A DNA stretch of 64,000 nt from NCBI RefSeq assembly GCF_017916475.1, contig NZ_JAFMTB010000001.1, positions 186,001-250,000 of the forward strand, written 5' to 3'. Shown here piece after piece: positions 23,982 to 34,300 of this stretch. This stretch comes from Patulibacter sp. SYSU D01012 (GTDB lineage: Bacteria; Actinomycetota; Thermoleophilia; Solirubrobacterales; Solirubrobacteraceae). The notes below the pieces were generated by a model. The model saw only the letters and a list, made by a program, of their open reading frames with translations, had not been told where the DNA came from and ran no database searches. Every line of letters begins with the position of its first letter. Positions within the stretch are counted from its first letter, which is position 1. The translations under genes were made by a program, and so were the position numbers.

Positions 23982-24404
23982 ATGCCCGCCCCCCGTCCGG
24001 CCGCCCCGCGGTCGAAGCGGGGTCGCCTGACCCGCAGTGCCGACTTCGACCGCGTCTTCCGGCGCGGTCGCTCGTTCGGCAACCGCTACCTGGTGCTCCA
24101 CCTCTTCCCGCGCGCGCAGGCCGCGGACGAGGGGACGCCGGACACGCCGGAGCCGCGGGTCGGGCTGAGCGTGTCGCGCCGCGTCGGCGGCGCCGTCGAG
24201 CGCAACCTCGTCAAGCGTCTCCTGCGGGAGGCGTTCGCGGAGCACACCGAGCGGTTCCCGACGTCCGTGGACGTGGTGATCGTCGCCCGCCCCGACGCCC
24301 GCGAGCTCGCGGAGCGCGAGGGCCTGGCCGGGATCGCCGCGCCGCTCCGCGAGCTGGTCGAGAAGGCCGCCGGCGCGCTCTCGTCCGCGGACGGGGCCGC
24401 ATGA
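23982..24404 (+). CDS. rnpA: Ribonuclease P protein component
   Basis: 140-residue protein subunit that helps the RNase P RNA process tRNA 5' ends. Visible: 'LTRSADFDRVFRRGRS', 'VGLSVSRRVGGAVERNLVKRLLREAF' (the RNR signature) and a 'VDVVIVARPDA' strand. A 10-15 residue Pro/Arg N-terminal extension precedes the core. The stop overlaps the yidD start as ATGA. Confidence 0.96.
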   Translation: MPAPRPAAPRSKRGRLTRSADFDRVFRRGRSFGNRYLVLHLFPRAQAADEGTPDTPEPRVGLSVSRRVGGAVERNLVKRLLREAFAEHTERFPTSVDVVIVARPDARELAEREGLAGIAAPLRELVEKAAGALSSADGAA

Positions 24405-24661
24405 GGCTCCTCCGCTCGCTGGTCATCGCCCCCATCCGGGGCTACCAGCGGTTCATCTCCCCCGCGCTGCCGCGCTCGTGCAAGTACGAGCCGACGTGCA
24501 GCCAGTACGCCGTCGAGGCCGTCCGGACGGAGGGGGTCCTGAAGGGGCTCGTCCTCGCGTCCTGGCGCATCCTCAGGTGCAACCCGTGGAGTCACGGCGG
24601 CTACGATCCCGTGTCGGCCCAGCGGGTGTTCCGCTCCCGCCGTTCCACCCCGCCCTCCTGA
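24401..24661 (+). CDS. yidD: Membrane protein insertion efficiency factor YidD
   Basis: 86-residue protein with the family core 'GYQRFISPALPRSCKYEPTCSQYA' and 'WRILRCNPWSHGGYDPV'. YidD acts near the YidC insertase at the inner face of the membrane. ATG start in an ATGA overlap with rnpA and 10 bases before yidC. Confidence 0.95.
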   Translation: MRLLRSLVIAPIRGYQRFISPALPRSCKYEPTCSQYAVEAVRTEGVLKGLVLASWRILRCNPWSHGGYDPVSAQRVFRSRRSTPPS

Positions 24662-24671
24662 ACGAGTACGC

Positions 24672-25619
24672 ATGCCCGTTGCCGTCATCGCGCCGATCCA
24701 GTGGCTGATCGACCTCTTCCTGCCGATCCTGGAGTTCTTCCATGACTCCATCGGCCTGGGATGGGGCCTGGCGATCATCGTCCTGACGATCCTGCTGCGC
24801 CTGGCGGTCCTGCCGCTGGGCGTCAAGTCCTTCAAGTCGATGCGCGGCCTGCAGGCCATCGCGCCGCAGATGAAGGCGCTGCAGGAGAAGTACAAGGACG
24901 ACCGTCAGCGTCTCCAGCAGGAGACGATGAAGCTGTACGCGGAGCACAAGGTCAACCCGTTCGGGTCGTGCCTGCCGATCATCATCCAGATCCCGTTCCT
25001 GGTCAGCTTCTACTACATGCTGCGCACGGATCTGAAGTTCGAGATCTGTGGCAACGGCGTGGACCGCGGCCTGCCGCACGACGTCGGCTGCGGCAAGGTG
25101 CCGAACCCCATCGGCGACTGGATGTACGGCCAGCCGATCCCCAGCGGCCTGCGCACCGGCGGCTTCGGCGAGGGCTTCCTCGGCATCCACGACATCACGG
25201 CCGTCGCGACCGGCGCGCTGCTCGTCCTGCTGCTCGTCCTCTACGTCGGCTCGCAGATGGCGTCGTCCCTGGTGAACATGCCGCCCACGGCGGACAAGAA
25301 CCAGAAGCGCCTGATGCTGGCGCTGCCGCTGATCTTCGTCATCTTCCTGATCCCGATCAAGCCGCCGGCCGGCCTGTTCATCTACTGGATCACGACGAAC
25401 GTCTTCACGCTCGTGCAGCAGTGGGGTCTGATCCGCGTCTACGGCCACGCGAAGCCGCACAAGACGGACGACGACGAGGACGGCGGCGTCGCCGCGGCGA
25501 CGGCCGCCACGGGGCGCCCGCGACCGGCCGTCGCGACCGCCGGAGCCACCGGTGCCGGCGTGGCGCCGCCCCCGCCGCCGCGCAAGCGCAAGCGCAAGCG
25601 CTCGGGCCGGAGGCGCTAG
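24672..25619 (+). CDS. yidC: Membrane protein insertase YidC/Oxa1
   Basis: 315-residue insertase. The conserved positively charged residue of the hydrophilic groove is in 'TILLRLAVLPLGVKS', followed by a coiled-coil hairpin with 'MKALQEKYKDDRQRLQQE', three to four further transmembrane helices and 'PAGLFIYWITTNVFTLVQQW'. The Lys/Arg-rich tail can contact ribosomes. An extra loop with two or three cysteines lies between the second and third helices. The stop overlaps the next GTG by one base. Confidence 0.96.
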   Translation: MPVAVIAPIQWLIDLFLPILEFFHDSIGLGWGLAIIVLTILLRLAVLPLGVKSFKSMRGLQAIAPQMKALQEKYKDDRQRLQQETMKLYAEHKVNPFGSCLPIIIQIPFLVSFYYMLRTDLKFEICGNGVDRGLPHDVGCGKVPNPIGDWMYGQPIPSGLRTGGFGEGFLGIHDITAVATGALLVLLLVLYVGSQMASSLVNMPPTADKNQKRLMLALPLIFVIFLIPIKPPAGLFIYWITTNVFTLVQQWGLIRVYGHAKPHKTDDDEDGGVAAATAATGRPRPAVATAGATGAGVAPPPPPRKRKRKRSGRRR

Positions 25620-26098
25620 TGACCACGCAGGACGAGATCGGTCAGCGGATCGCCGAGGAGGTCGCGACGCTGGTGCGCCGCGTGGCCGCGGCGATCGAGG
25701 CCGGCGAGCGCGTCGAGGTGACGCGCGAGGGGCCGCGGATCACCGCCACGCTCATCGGCGAGCAGGTGGCGCCGTTCATCGGTCGTCACGGCCACGTCAT
25801 CGACGCCGTGCAGCACCTGGCGACGCGGATCGCGGCGAAGCACGCACCGGGCGGCGACTGGGTCGTCACGGTCGACGCCGGCGACTACCGCACCCGCCGC
25901 GCCGGCATCCTCGAGCGGATCGCCGACGAGGCGGCCGACCGCGCCCTGCGGACGGGTGAGCCCGTCGCCCTGGATCCGATGACGGCGAGCGAGCGCCGCT
26001 TCGTCCACGAGCGACTGCGCGAGCGCGGCGACGTGGACACGCACAGCGAGGGCGACGAGCCCGAGCGTCACCTGGTCGTCTCGCGCCCCGGCGCGTGA
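25619..26098 (+). CDS. khpB: RNA-binding protein KhpB/Jag (KH and R3H domains)
   Basis: 159-residue RNA-binding protein. The KH domain has 'IGRHGHVIDAVQHLATRIA' and the R3H domain has 'SERRFVHERLRERGDVDTHS'. The Jag_N domain seen in longer homologues is absent. It lies in the standard yidC-khpB-rsmG order. The GTG overlaps the yidC TAG (TAGTG), and its stop overlaps rsmG as GTGA. The family controls cell division and wall synthesis in Gram-positives through RNA binding. Confidence 0.93.
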   Translation: MTTQDEIGQRIAEEVATLVRRVAAAIEAGERVEVTREGPRITATLIGEQVAPFIGRHGHVIDAVQHLATRIAAKHAPGGDWVVTVDAGDYRTRRAGILERIADEAADRALRTGEPVALDPMTASERRFVHERLRERGDVDTHSEGDEPERHLVVSRPGA

Positions 26099-26817
26099 GC
26101 CCCGCACCGTCCTTCTCCCCCGCCGTCGAGGCGCGCCTGGAGGAGCTGGCCGTCGAGCACGCGCTCGACGGCCGGGCCCTCGACGCGCTGCGGGTGCTGC
26201 TCGAGGTCTACGCGACGGACGAGCACGCGGCGACGACGGTGCGCGCGCCGGAGGAGGCCGTCGACCGCCACGTCGCCGACGGCCTGAGCGGCCTCGCCGT
26301 CCCGGCGCTGTCCCGGGCCGCCTCGGTCGTCGACATCGGCACCGGCGCCGGGGTGCCCTCACTCGTGCTCGCGGCGGCCCGCCCGGACTGCGAGGTCGTC
26401 GCGCTCGACACGGTCGGCAAGAAGGTGGCCTGGGTCACCGCCTGCGCCGAGCGGATGGGCCTGCGCAACCTGCGCGGGGTCCACGCGCGGGCCGAGGCGT
26501 GGAAGGAGGGCCTGGGGGCGTTCGAGGTCGTCACCGCCCGGGCCGTCGCGCAGCTCGGCGTGCTGATCGAGTACGCGGCACCGCTGCTCGTTCCCGGGGG
26601 TCGGCTCGTCGCGTGGAAGGGGTCGATCGCGGGTGACGAGGAGACCGTCGCGCGGTCGGTCGCCAAGCAGCTGCGGATGTCGCCGCCGGAGCAGATCTCG
26701 GTGAAGCCGTGGCCGGAGGCGCGCGAGCGGCAGCTGATCGTGCACGTGAAGAGCGGCCCCACGCCGAAGGGCTTCCCCCGCCAGCCCGGCGCGGCGCTCC
26801 GCAAGCCGCTCAAGTAG
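26095..26817 (+). CDS. rsmG: 16S rRNA m7G527 methyltransferase
   Basis: 240-residue SAM-dependent methyltransferase with motif I 'VVDIGTGAGVPSLVLAAARP', a following 'VVALDTVGKKVAWV' and 'NLRGVHARAEAW'. It methylates N7 of G527 in 16S rRNA; loss gives low-level streptomycin resistance. The N-terminal 'LLEVYATDEHAATTVRAPEEAVDRHVADG' region is typical. GTG start in a GTGA overlap. A parS site lies 25 bases after the stop. Confidence 0.95.
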   Translation: MSPAPSFSPAVEARLEELAVEHALDGRALDALRVLLEVYATDEHAATTVRAPEEAVDRHVADGLSGLAVPALSRAASVVDIGTGAGVPSLVLAAARPDCEVVALDTVGKKVAWVTACAERMGLRNLRGVHARAEAWKEGLGAFEVVTARAVAQLGVLIEYAAPLLVPGGRLVAWKGSIAGDEETVARSVAKQLRMSPPEQISVKPWPEARERQLIVHVKSGPTPKGFPRQPGAALRKPLK

Positions 26818-26836
26818 GGCGATCCGGGCCGAAAAG

Positions 26837-26860
26837 CGGCCGTTTCACGTGAAACGGCCG
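26837..26860. promoter_or_regulatory. parS: parS site 1 inside a 24-bp palindrome
   Basis: A perfect GTTTCACGTGAAAC core (26842-26855), extended by CGGCC/GGCCG to a 24-base perfect palindrome. ParB binds this core to organise the origin region. It sits directly after rsmG and may double as a transcription stop. Confidence 0.95.
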
Positions 26861-28951
26861 TTCCGGCCCGTCTGAGGCGAATTCGGGTCGGGCGGCGGCC
26901 TCCCCCTTCCGGAATGCGGCCGCGCCGGGGAGTCAGCCCGCGCGCGGCGTGAGGGGCGGCTGCGGGCGCCACGCGTCGCAGCGGCTCGAGCGGCGTTCGC
27001 CCGGTCCGGTGCGACGAGCGGTCCTCGTGCCGGCCGAGCGGCTTCGGCGCCCGGTGCGGGTGGCCCGCCGCCCGCCGGCGCCCGGCGGCCGCGGTGGTGC
27101 CACTCGGTGGCCGGTCCCGGCGACGCGGAGGCAGGCCGGGCTCCCTGGGCCGCGGAGAGACGGATGTCGAGTTGTGCGCTCGCTGCGGGGCGGCGAGCCG
27201 GATCGACGAGCCAGATCACCGTCTGCCCGACACGCCGTCGCTCGCGAGCGGGATGGAGGGAGCGCGCCACCATCGCGCCGCGACGGGGAGCGCCTGGCGC
27301 CGCGTTTCCCGCCCGGTGAGATCGTTCCTGGCCCTTCGCGGACTCCGCGCGGACGGCGCCGGGGCGACCGGTCGTGCGCGTCGCGATGCCGTCGATGCGT
27401 AGCGGCGTCCGGGGTGCTGGCGGGGTGCGTGACGCGCCGCGTCTGCCGCGGGGCGAGGCGCCACGGCCGCAGGTGTGCCCTCGGCTGCGTGGTGGGTCGA
27501 GGCCAGACGAGGCCGGTTGGTGTCGGCACGGCGCGCACGTCGACCGCCCGGGGTGTGGGCCGGCGCGCGTCCGGCCGGTGCCGCGCGCCCGCGGCGGCGC
27601 GCGGCGGCGACGCACGCCCACGCGCCGCGTGTGGTCATGCGGTGGCCGGTCGGTGCGTGCGTCGTCTCAGCGGTCCCGCCGATGCGGGTGGGAACGGCAT
27701 CGACGCGGTCCGCGGTGCTGGTCCGGCGTTCGCGGTCGCGGTCGGCGTCGCCGCGCGCTGGTGGTGCGCGGGTGGCGCACCACGCTGCGCGGGATGTGGC
27801 GGCGGTGTGGACGCGGGCGCGGCCTATGCGCCGCGGTAGCGGGGGGCCGACGCGCTGCCCGGCGACGGGCGTCGAATCCAGAGCTCGGTCCCGCGGACCC
27901 GGTGCGGCAGACGGTGAAGCTCTGTCGCACGATCGACGGGCGGCCTTCGTCGGGCCGCCCGGCGTCTATCCCCTTGTCCCGTTCCGTCCCCGGTCGGCGG
28001 TCGTCTGTCCGCTGGGCGGAACTGTCTCGACCGCCTCCGGGCGGCGTGGCGCGGGCCGACCGGGTTCGGCGCCGGGCGTAGGCACGGCGCGCGCCAACGC
28101 AGGCCGCCGGGGATGCGGGCGCCTCCTCGTCAGGGTGCGCGGCGGTGTCGTTGGGACGGTGCGCGAAGGGACCGGGGCCACGCCCTCGGCACCGCGGCGG
28201 GGCGGCGCCGCGGAGGACTGAGGCGGCGCGCTGGGTGTCGTCGATGGCGCTGCCCACGCCGATCTTCCGCTCGGGTCTTTCGGTCCGCCGGGGCGGCCTC
28301 GCGCCGGGATGCGGGCTCGTTTCAGGTTCGCTCCGAGTGCCGGCGAGGTTCCCGCCGAGGGGTCGTTGGGGTTGGGTTCAGGCTGCTTCTCACCCAGGAG
28401 AGGAGGAGCTGCGACGGGGCCCCAGTTGCGGCCGCGTGAGGGTGGTGCTCATCCGCGGGCCGGACGGCGGGCGTCGCGGGCCCGGACGAGCTCGGCGGGG
28501 CTCTGACCCCTCCGGACCCAGGCTCCTCGTCCGGGTGTCAGGTGGCGGCGGGCCCCGGCCTCGGGATCGGGGCTGGTGCGGTTCGTACGCCGCGGCGTCG
28601 TCACCGGGAGGCTCCTCGGCCGCTCGATGCGGCCCGGTGAGGTCGTCGACCGATGGCGTTGTCGTTTCGTGTCGGAGGGCGTCCATGGGCGCCGGGGTCG
28701 CCGGGGCGCGGGCGCGCGGGTGCGACGGTTGCTCCGCGTGGCGCGCCGTGAGGACGGACCCATGGCCAGCCGGTTGTCTTCGCTGTCGCTGCGTCATCTC
28801 GCGTTCACGCCGCGTCCGGCCATTCCACGGGCTCTCCCCGCTCCGCTCCGCAGCGGGGGGTCGTTGGCAGTGGCTCGCGGGGAGTCCTGCTCCGGACACG
28901 GGGCGCGCCCGTCTGGGCTCGTCACGCGGTCATTGCCGCCGCGCAAGATGC
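26861..28951. other. 2.1 kb gene-free region between parS sites
   Basis: No reading frame here looks like a protein: translations in all frames are Arg/Gly/Pro/Ala-rich without domains, and the strong third-position GC bias of neighbouring genes is lost. I found no tRNA, transposase or direct repeat array. The plus strand looks richer in G and T. It is framed by parS1 and parS2, so a centromere or origin role is possible. Confidence 0.6.
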
Positions 28952-28965
28952 GTTTCACGTGAAAC
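28952..28965. promoter_or_regulatory. parS: parS site 2
   Basis: Perfect GTTTCACGTGAAAC, identical core to sites 1 and 3. Confidence 0.95.
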
Positions 28966-29207
28966 GGTGCCGTGTCCCGGGAGACCTCCGTGGTGGGAGT
29001 GCCGGTGAGGGCCCGGTCGGGTGCCGTGAGGGGCGGGGCTGTCGCCTGTCTGCCCCGAAGGCCCTCCTAGCGCTGCGCGCCGGTTCGGCCGGGTCCCTGG
29101 CCGGTCCCCGCCTTCTTGCCCTGGGGATCGGGCCCCCCTTCGCCGCTGCGGGGGCCTGCGCACCGACGCCGTCTCCAGCCGCACCTTCGCGGCCATTCGC
29201 AACGTAC

Positions 29208-29221
29208 GTTTCACGTGAAAC
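29208..29221. promoter_or_regulatory. parS: parS site 3, upstream of parA
   Basis: Perfect GTTTCACGTGAAAC 57 bases before the parA start. ParB bound here could also repress parAB, as seen in other systems. Confidence 0.95.
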
Positions 29222-29278
29222 GGTCGAAGGCCTTCACGGCGCCCGCACGCCCCTCCCTCGCGGTACCGTTCGTGGCCC

Positions 29279-30037
29279 TTGGGCACGATCTACGCCATCG
29301 CGAACCAGAAGGGCGGCGTCGGCAAGACGACGACCGCCGTCAACCTCGCCGCCTGCATCGCCGAGGCGGGCTACCCGACGCTCCTGATCGACATCGACGC
29401 GCAGGCCAACGCCACGGTCGCGCTCGGTGCCGACAAGAACTCCGAACCAAGCGTCTACGACGTGCTGCGCGGCGACGTTCGGGCGGCAGACGCCATCGTG
29501 CCGACGCAGATCGACGGGCTGTCGCTGCTCCCCGCGAATCCTGATCTCGCGGCGGCGACGGTCGAGCTGGCGCGGGAGTCGAGCAGCGACGGGCGGCTGC
29601 GCGACGCGTTGGCGACCGTCCGCGACGACTACCGCTACCTGATCCTCGACTGCCCGCCGTCGCTCGGGCCGCTGACGATCAACGCGCTCGTCGCGGCGGA
29701 CCGCGTGATCGTGCCGGTGCAGGCTGAGTACTTCGCCCTCGAGGGCCTCGCGGGGCTGCTCGAGACGCTCACCCTCATCCAGCGCCGGCTCAACCCGCAG
29801 CTGGCGATCGCCGGGATGCTGCTGACGATGCACGACACGCGGACGCGCCTTTCGCACGACGTCGAGAACGAGGTGCGCCAGCACTTCCCCGAGCTCGTCT
29901 TCGACACGGTGATCCCGCGGAACGTCCGGATCAGCGAGGCGCCGAGCTTCGGCGTGCCGGTCATCCACCACGACCCGCACTCGAGCGGTGCGACGGCGTA
30001 CTTCGATCTGGCCAAGGAGCTGGTCGCCCGTGGCTAA
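29279..30037 (+). CDS. parA: Chromosome partitioning ATPase ParA (Soj)
   Basis: 252-residue ParA ATPase that moves ParB-parS complexes along the nucleoid. Deviant Walker A 'NQKGGVGKTTTAVNLA', 'LLIDIDAQANAT' (A-prime), 'LILDCPPSLG' (Walker B) and 'IPRNVRISEAPSFG' are visible. The start is TTG; no ATG or GTG in frame fits as well. It overlaps parB by 8 bases. Confidence 0.96.
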   Translation: MGTIYAIANQKGGVGKTTTAVNLAACIAEAGYPTLLIDIDAQANATVALGADKNSEPSVYDVLRGDVRAADAIVPTQIDGLSLLPANPDLAAATVELARESSSDGRLRDALATVRDDYRYLILDCPPSLGPLTINALVAADRVIVPVQAEYFALEGLAGLLETLTLIQRRLNPQLAIAGMLLTMHDTRTRLSHDVENEVRQHFPELVFDTVIPRNVRISEAPSFGVPVIHHDPHSSGATAYFDLAKELVARG

Positions 30038-30905
30038 GCCCAAGCAGCGCGGCATGGGTCGCGGCCTCGCCTCCATCCTCGCGGCCGAGGAGCAGCCCGA
30101 GGATGCCGTGAAGGGCGTCGAGCTGCGCACGCTGCCCGTCGAGCTCGTCCACCCGAACCCGAAGCAGCCGCGACGGACCTTCGACGAGGACGCGCTCCGC
30201 GCGCTCGCGGACTCCATCGCGGATCGCGGCGTCCTGCAGCCCGTGCTCGTCCGGCCGATGCCGGGCGGCCGGTACGAGCTCGTCGCCGGCGAGCGGCGTT
30301 GGCGCGCGACGCAGATCGCCGGGCTGTCCGACATCCCGGCCCTGATCCAGGAGCGCGACGACGCGACCACCCTGCAGGCGGCCCTCGTCGAGAACATGGC
30401 GCGCGCCGACCTCAATCCGATCGAGGAGGCCCGCGCCGTGTCGGCCCTCGTCGAGGACATGGGTCTGACGCGCGAGGCGGTCGGGCGGATGGTCGGCCGG
30501 TCGCGGGTGGCGATCTCCAACCTGCTCCGCATCCTCGACCTGCCGGACGAGGCGCTCGACCTGATCGGCGAGGGCAGGCTGACGGAGGGGCACGGCCGCG
30601 CCCTGCTCCTGGCGGACAGTCACGAGAACCGGCGGCTGCTCGCCCGCAAGGCGGCGGCCGAGGGGTGGTCGGTCCGGGTGACCGAGCAGCGCGCCCGCGG
30701 CGCGGCGTCGGCCGACCGGGCGAAGGCCTCGCGGACCGTGGCGCCGGCGGATCAGGTCGCGGCGGCCTCGGACATGAGCGACCGCCTCGGCAAGGTGATG
30801 GGGCAGGACGTCGAGGTCAAGCCGAAGGGCGACGGGTTCGCGGTCGAGATCCGCCTCCGCGACGCCGGCGCCGCCCGCCGTCTCCTCGAGCGCCTGAACG
30901 CCTGA
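30030..30905 (+). CDS. parB: Chromosome partitioning protein ParB (Spo0J)
   Basis: 291-residue CTP-dependent DNA clamp that loads at parS. The N-terminal ParB/Srx fold has 'NPKQPRRTFDEDALRALADS' and the CTP-binding arginine box 'AGERRWRATQIAGL'. The helix-turn-helix domain has 'GLTREAVGRMVGRSRVAISNLLRIL', and the C-terminal dimer domain ends 'RDAGAARRLLERLNA'. GTG start overlapping parA. Its target is present three times upstream. Confidence 0.96.
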   Translation: MAKPKQRGMGRGLASILAAEEQPEDAVKGVELRTLPVELVHPNPKQPRRTFDEDALRALADSIADRGVLQPVLVRPMPGGRYELVAGERRWRATQIAGLSDIPALIQERDDATTLQAALVENMARADLNPIEEARAVSALVEDMGLTREAVGRMVGRSRVAISNLLRILDLPDEALDLIGEGRLTEGHGRALLLADSHENRRLLARKAAAEGWSVRVTEQRARGAASADRAKASRTVAPADQVAAASDMSDRLGKVMGQDVEVKPKGDGFAVEIRLRDAGAARRLLERLNA

Positions 30906-31016
30906 CGGGGGCGCCCGGCGCCCGGTCGGTCCCCCGGCTTTCGCGGCGTTCCCGGACGTGGCGCGCGCCCGGTCCCGGGGGTCGCCGGGCGCAACGCGTG
31001 GCCCCCCGAAGTGCTG

Positions 31017-31022
31017 TATCGT
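31017..31022 (+). promoter_or_regulatory. Predicted tRNA-Ile -10 box (TATCGT)
   Basis: TANNNT hexamer ending 12 bases before the tRNA 5' end. Confidence 0.5.
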
Positions 31023-31034
31023 TGCCGTTCCTTC

Positions 31035-31108
<74 letters not shown>

Positions 31109-31118
31109 CTCGAAGGTC

Positions 31119-31140
31119 ACGGCCCGCGCAAGCGGGCCGT
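31119..31140 (+). terminator. Terminator after tRNA-Ile
   Basis: 9-bp stem ACGGCCCGC/GCGGGCCGT with a GCAA tetraloop, followed by a T-containing stretch. Confidence 0.75.
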
Positions 31141-31320
31141 CGTCGTTCCCGGGCCGATTCGTCGTCGCCCCGCCCCGCCCCGCCCCGCGTCGCGTCGCGT
31201 CGTGTCTTCGGCGGGAGCGATGCCACCTCTGCGGCAGGAAACGGGCAACGGAAAGCGGGAGTGATGACAGATGGACAGATGACGGCTTTGTGTTGCGCAT
31301 GACGCCGTGATCGTGCTTCC

Positions 31321-34300
31321 GTGTCCGGCGTGTCATACGTCCCACGCCTGCTCTTCATCACGGCGCTCGCCGCTGCCGGCCTCGCGCCGCCGGCGCTCGC
31401 GGCCGAGCGCACGACCGTCTTCACGCCCTCGGGCGCACCGCAGACCTTCACCGTCCCGCGGGGCGTGACGTCCGTGGACGCCACGGCCGTCGGCGGCCAC
31501 GGAGGCGCCGCGCAGCTCGAGACCTGGCGGGCCGGCGGCCGGGGCGCGGTCGTCACGGGGCGCCTGACGGGCCTGCGCGCGGGGCAGCGGCTGACGGTCG
31601 TGGTCGGCGGCAACGGGCAGGACGGGCAGTTCTACGCCGGGGGCCAGGGCGGCTACAACGGCGGCGGCGACGGCATCAGCGCCGTCAGCTCGTCCCGCGC
31701 GGGCGGCGGCGGAGGCGCCAGCGACGTGCGCACCTGCGCCCCGGGCGACGCGGACTGCGACGCCCTCGCGTCGCGCCTGATCGTCGCCGCGGGCGGCGGC
31801 GGGGGCGGAGGGACCGGCAACGTCGGCAACCCGCCGTCCGGGGCCGGCGGCGACGCGGAGCGGCCCGGCGGCGACGTGGGCGGCGACTGCCGCGGCACGG
31901 TCGAGGGCGGCCGCCCGGGATCCGCCGCGGGGGCCGGCGCCGGTGGCCGCGCCGACCAGGGCAGCGCGGGCGCGGACGGCGCCGGGGCCCGGGGCGGCGA
32001 CGGGTCCAGCCTGGGCAGCGCCCCCTTCAGCACCTCCGGGGGCGGAGGCGGAGGGCTGTTCGGCGGCGGAGGCGGCGCCAGCACGGGGTACTGCTCCGCC
32101 GGGGGCGGGGGCGGCGCCAACCTGGTCCCCGCCGGCGGCACGGCCGCGCTGGACGACGACGCCGAGCCCCAGGTGCGCCTGACGTATCCCGTGGGCGAGG
32201 TGCCTGCGCACGTCGGGGAGCTCGCGCTCAGCAGCCCCACGGTCCTCGGCAGCGGCCGCGCGGTCGTCCGGATGACGACCGTGGTGACCGACGCCACCGG
32301 TCTCGGCGTCGCGAACGCGGGGGTCGCGTTCCGCGCCGACGATCCCGACGTCCAGATCGGCGCGGTCAGCGACGAGGGCGACGGCACGTACAGCACGACC
32401 GTCCGCGCAACCGGCGCCACGCGCGCGGTGACGCTCCGCTCCGTGGTCGCGGGCCTCGCGGGGGACCGAGCGGCGACCCTGCAGGTGGTGGCGGCGCCCT
32501 CGACGACCGTCGTCTCGCCTGCGGACGGCACCGCGATCGTCCGGGACGCGGGCGCCCCGGACCCCACGGTCGACGTCTCCGGCCGGGCGGACGCCGGGGC
32601 GGACGCCGTGGACGTGGGGTGCCGCGCGACCGACGGCACCTGGGCGCCCCTGCGCACGGCCGTCCCGGTGACGGACGGGCGGTTCGCCGTCCAGGTGCCG
32701 CTCGCGCGCACGCTGGAGACGACGTACGGGTGCCGCCTGGTCGCTCTGCCGAGCGACCCCGACGCACGCACGGACGACGGCCCCTACGCGGGGCCGTCGC
32801 TGCACCTCCTCGACCTGGACGTCGAGCGTCGGGACGGCCACGTCGTCGACTTCGCGGCCGACGCGGACGGCGCGACGGGGGCGGTGCGGATCGGGCCGGT
32901 GGGCGCGTGCGGCGTCCGGCCCCTGGTCTTGCGCGACGGAGCGTCGCGGCTGTCCCCCGCCCTGCGATGCGGCGGCATCACGGGCCCCGTGCCGTCCACG
33001 GTCCCGGTGACCGTCGACGGGGCGGCGGCGTGGTCCGTCCTGGCGCTGAGCGACACGGACGTCCCGATGAGCGCCGCCGTGCGGGACGACGTCGAAGTGG
33101 ACGCGGCGGCGCGGGACGACGGCGGCTTCACCGTCACGGAGCGGACCGCCCTGGTGCGGTGCGACGCCGGGACGGATCCCGGCGCGGCGGCCCCGTCGGC
33201 GGCCACGTGCGCGAGCGTCGTCCCCGCCGGGGTCGAGCTGCGGGTGGTCTCGACCGTCGGCGCCGACGGCGTCACCGTCCGCCGCACCGAGACGTACCGG
33301 GCGGTCGACGGCCGTGATCACCGCATCCTCGTCGGCGCCGAGCGCTTCGGCGCCGTCCGGGCCGGCCGGTGGCGGGTGCCCGGCGTCGCCGCGCCGACGG
33401 CCTTCGCGGCCGGCACGGTGCTGGCGCCCGAGCCCGGCGTGGGGGCGCTGCGCGTCGACCTCGACGGAGCGGCGCCCGGGGCGGTGGTCCACGCGCCGAT
33501 GCCCAGCCGCGTCGTCTCGACGGGATCCGGCTACGACGCGTCCTGGCCCGCGCGGACCGCGACGCCGGACGCGCCCGTGCGCTTCGCCACGACCTGGATC
33601 GTCGGCGCGACCGCCCCCGGGCGGGACGACGTGGTCGACCGCGCGATCGACGCCGCCCGGCCGACGATCGCCCTGGACGGCCCGGCCGCGGGCGAGGCGG
33701 TCGCGACGGACGCCGTCCGGGTGCGCGGACGCGCGACGGCCGTGCAGGACCCGACGGTGACGGTCGGCGACCGGTCGGTGCCCGTCGCGGCCGACGGCAC
33801 CTTCGCGCTGGACGTGCCCCTCGCTCCCGGCGAGAACCGCGTCGTCGCCCGCGTCACCGACGCGTTCGGGGTCACGGCCGAGGCGGTTCGGACGGTCGTG
33901 CGGCGGGTGCCGCCGGGCGACTCGCCCGCCGGTGACGGTGGGCCGCCGGCCCCGGGGCCCACCGGCCCGGCGACGCCGCGCCCGGGCTCGGGCGTCGTGA
34001 CCCCGCCCGCGGGCACCGGCCGCGCGGCCGCGCGGCCGACGGTGACGCGCGCGGGCACGGTCGGCGTCCGTGGCCGTCGCCGGGGACGGCTGACCGTCTC
34101 GTCGGGCCTGACGGCCGCCTGCCCGGCGGACGGCCCGTCGTGCACCGCGACGCTCGTGGCGCGGACCGCCGGCCGGCGGGGCCCCGTCGTCGGGCGGTCG
34201 GCCGTCGCGCTGCGGCCCGGCGCCCGCCGCGTGCTGACCTTGCGGCCGATCGGGGCCGCGGCCCGGGCGCTGGCCCGGGGGCGGGGCGTGCGCGTGGTGT

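Noticed and set aside
26849-29008. Open frames of 140-300 codons in the parS desert
   Set aside because: Translations are Arg/Gly/Ser-rich in every frame, have no domains and lack the third-position GC bias of real genes.
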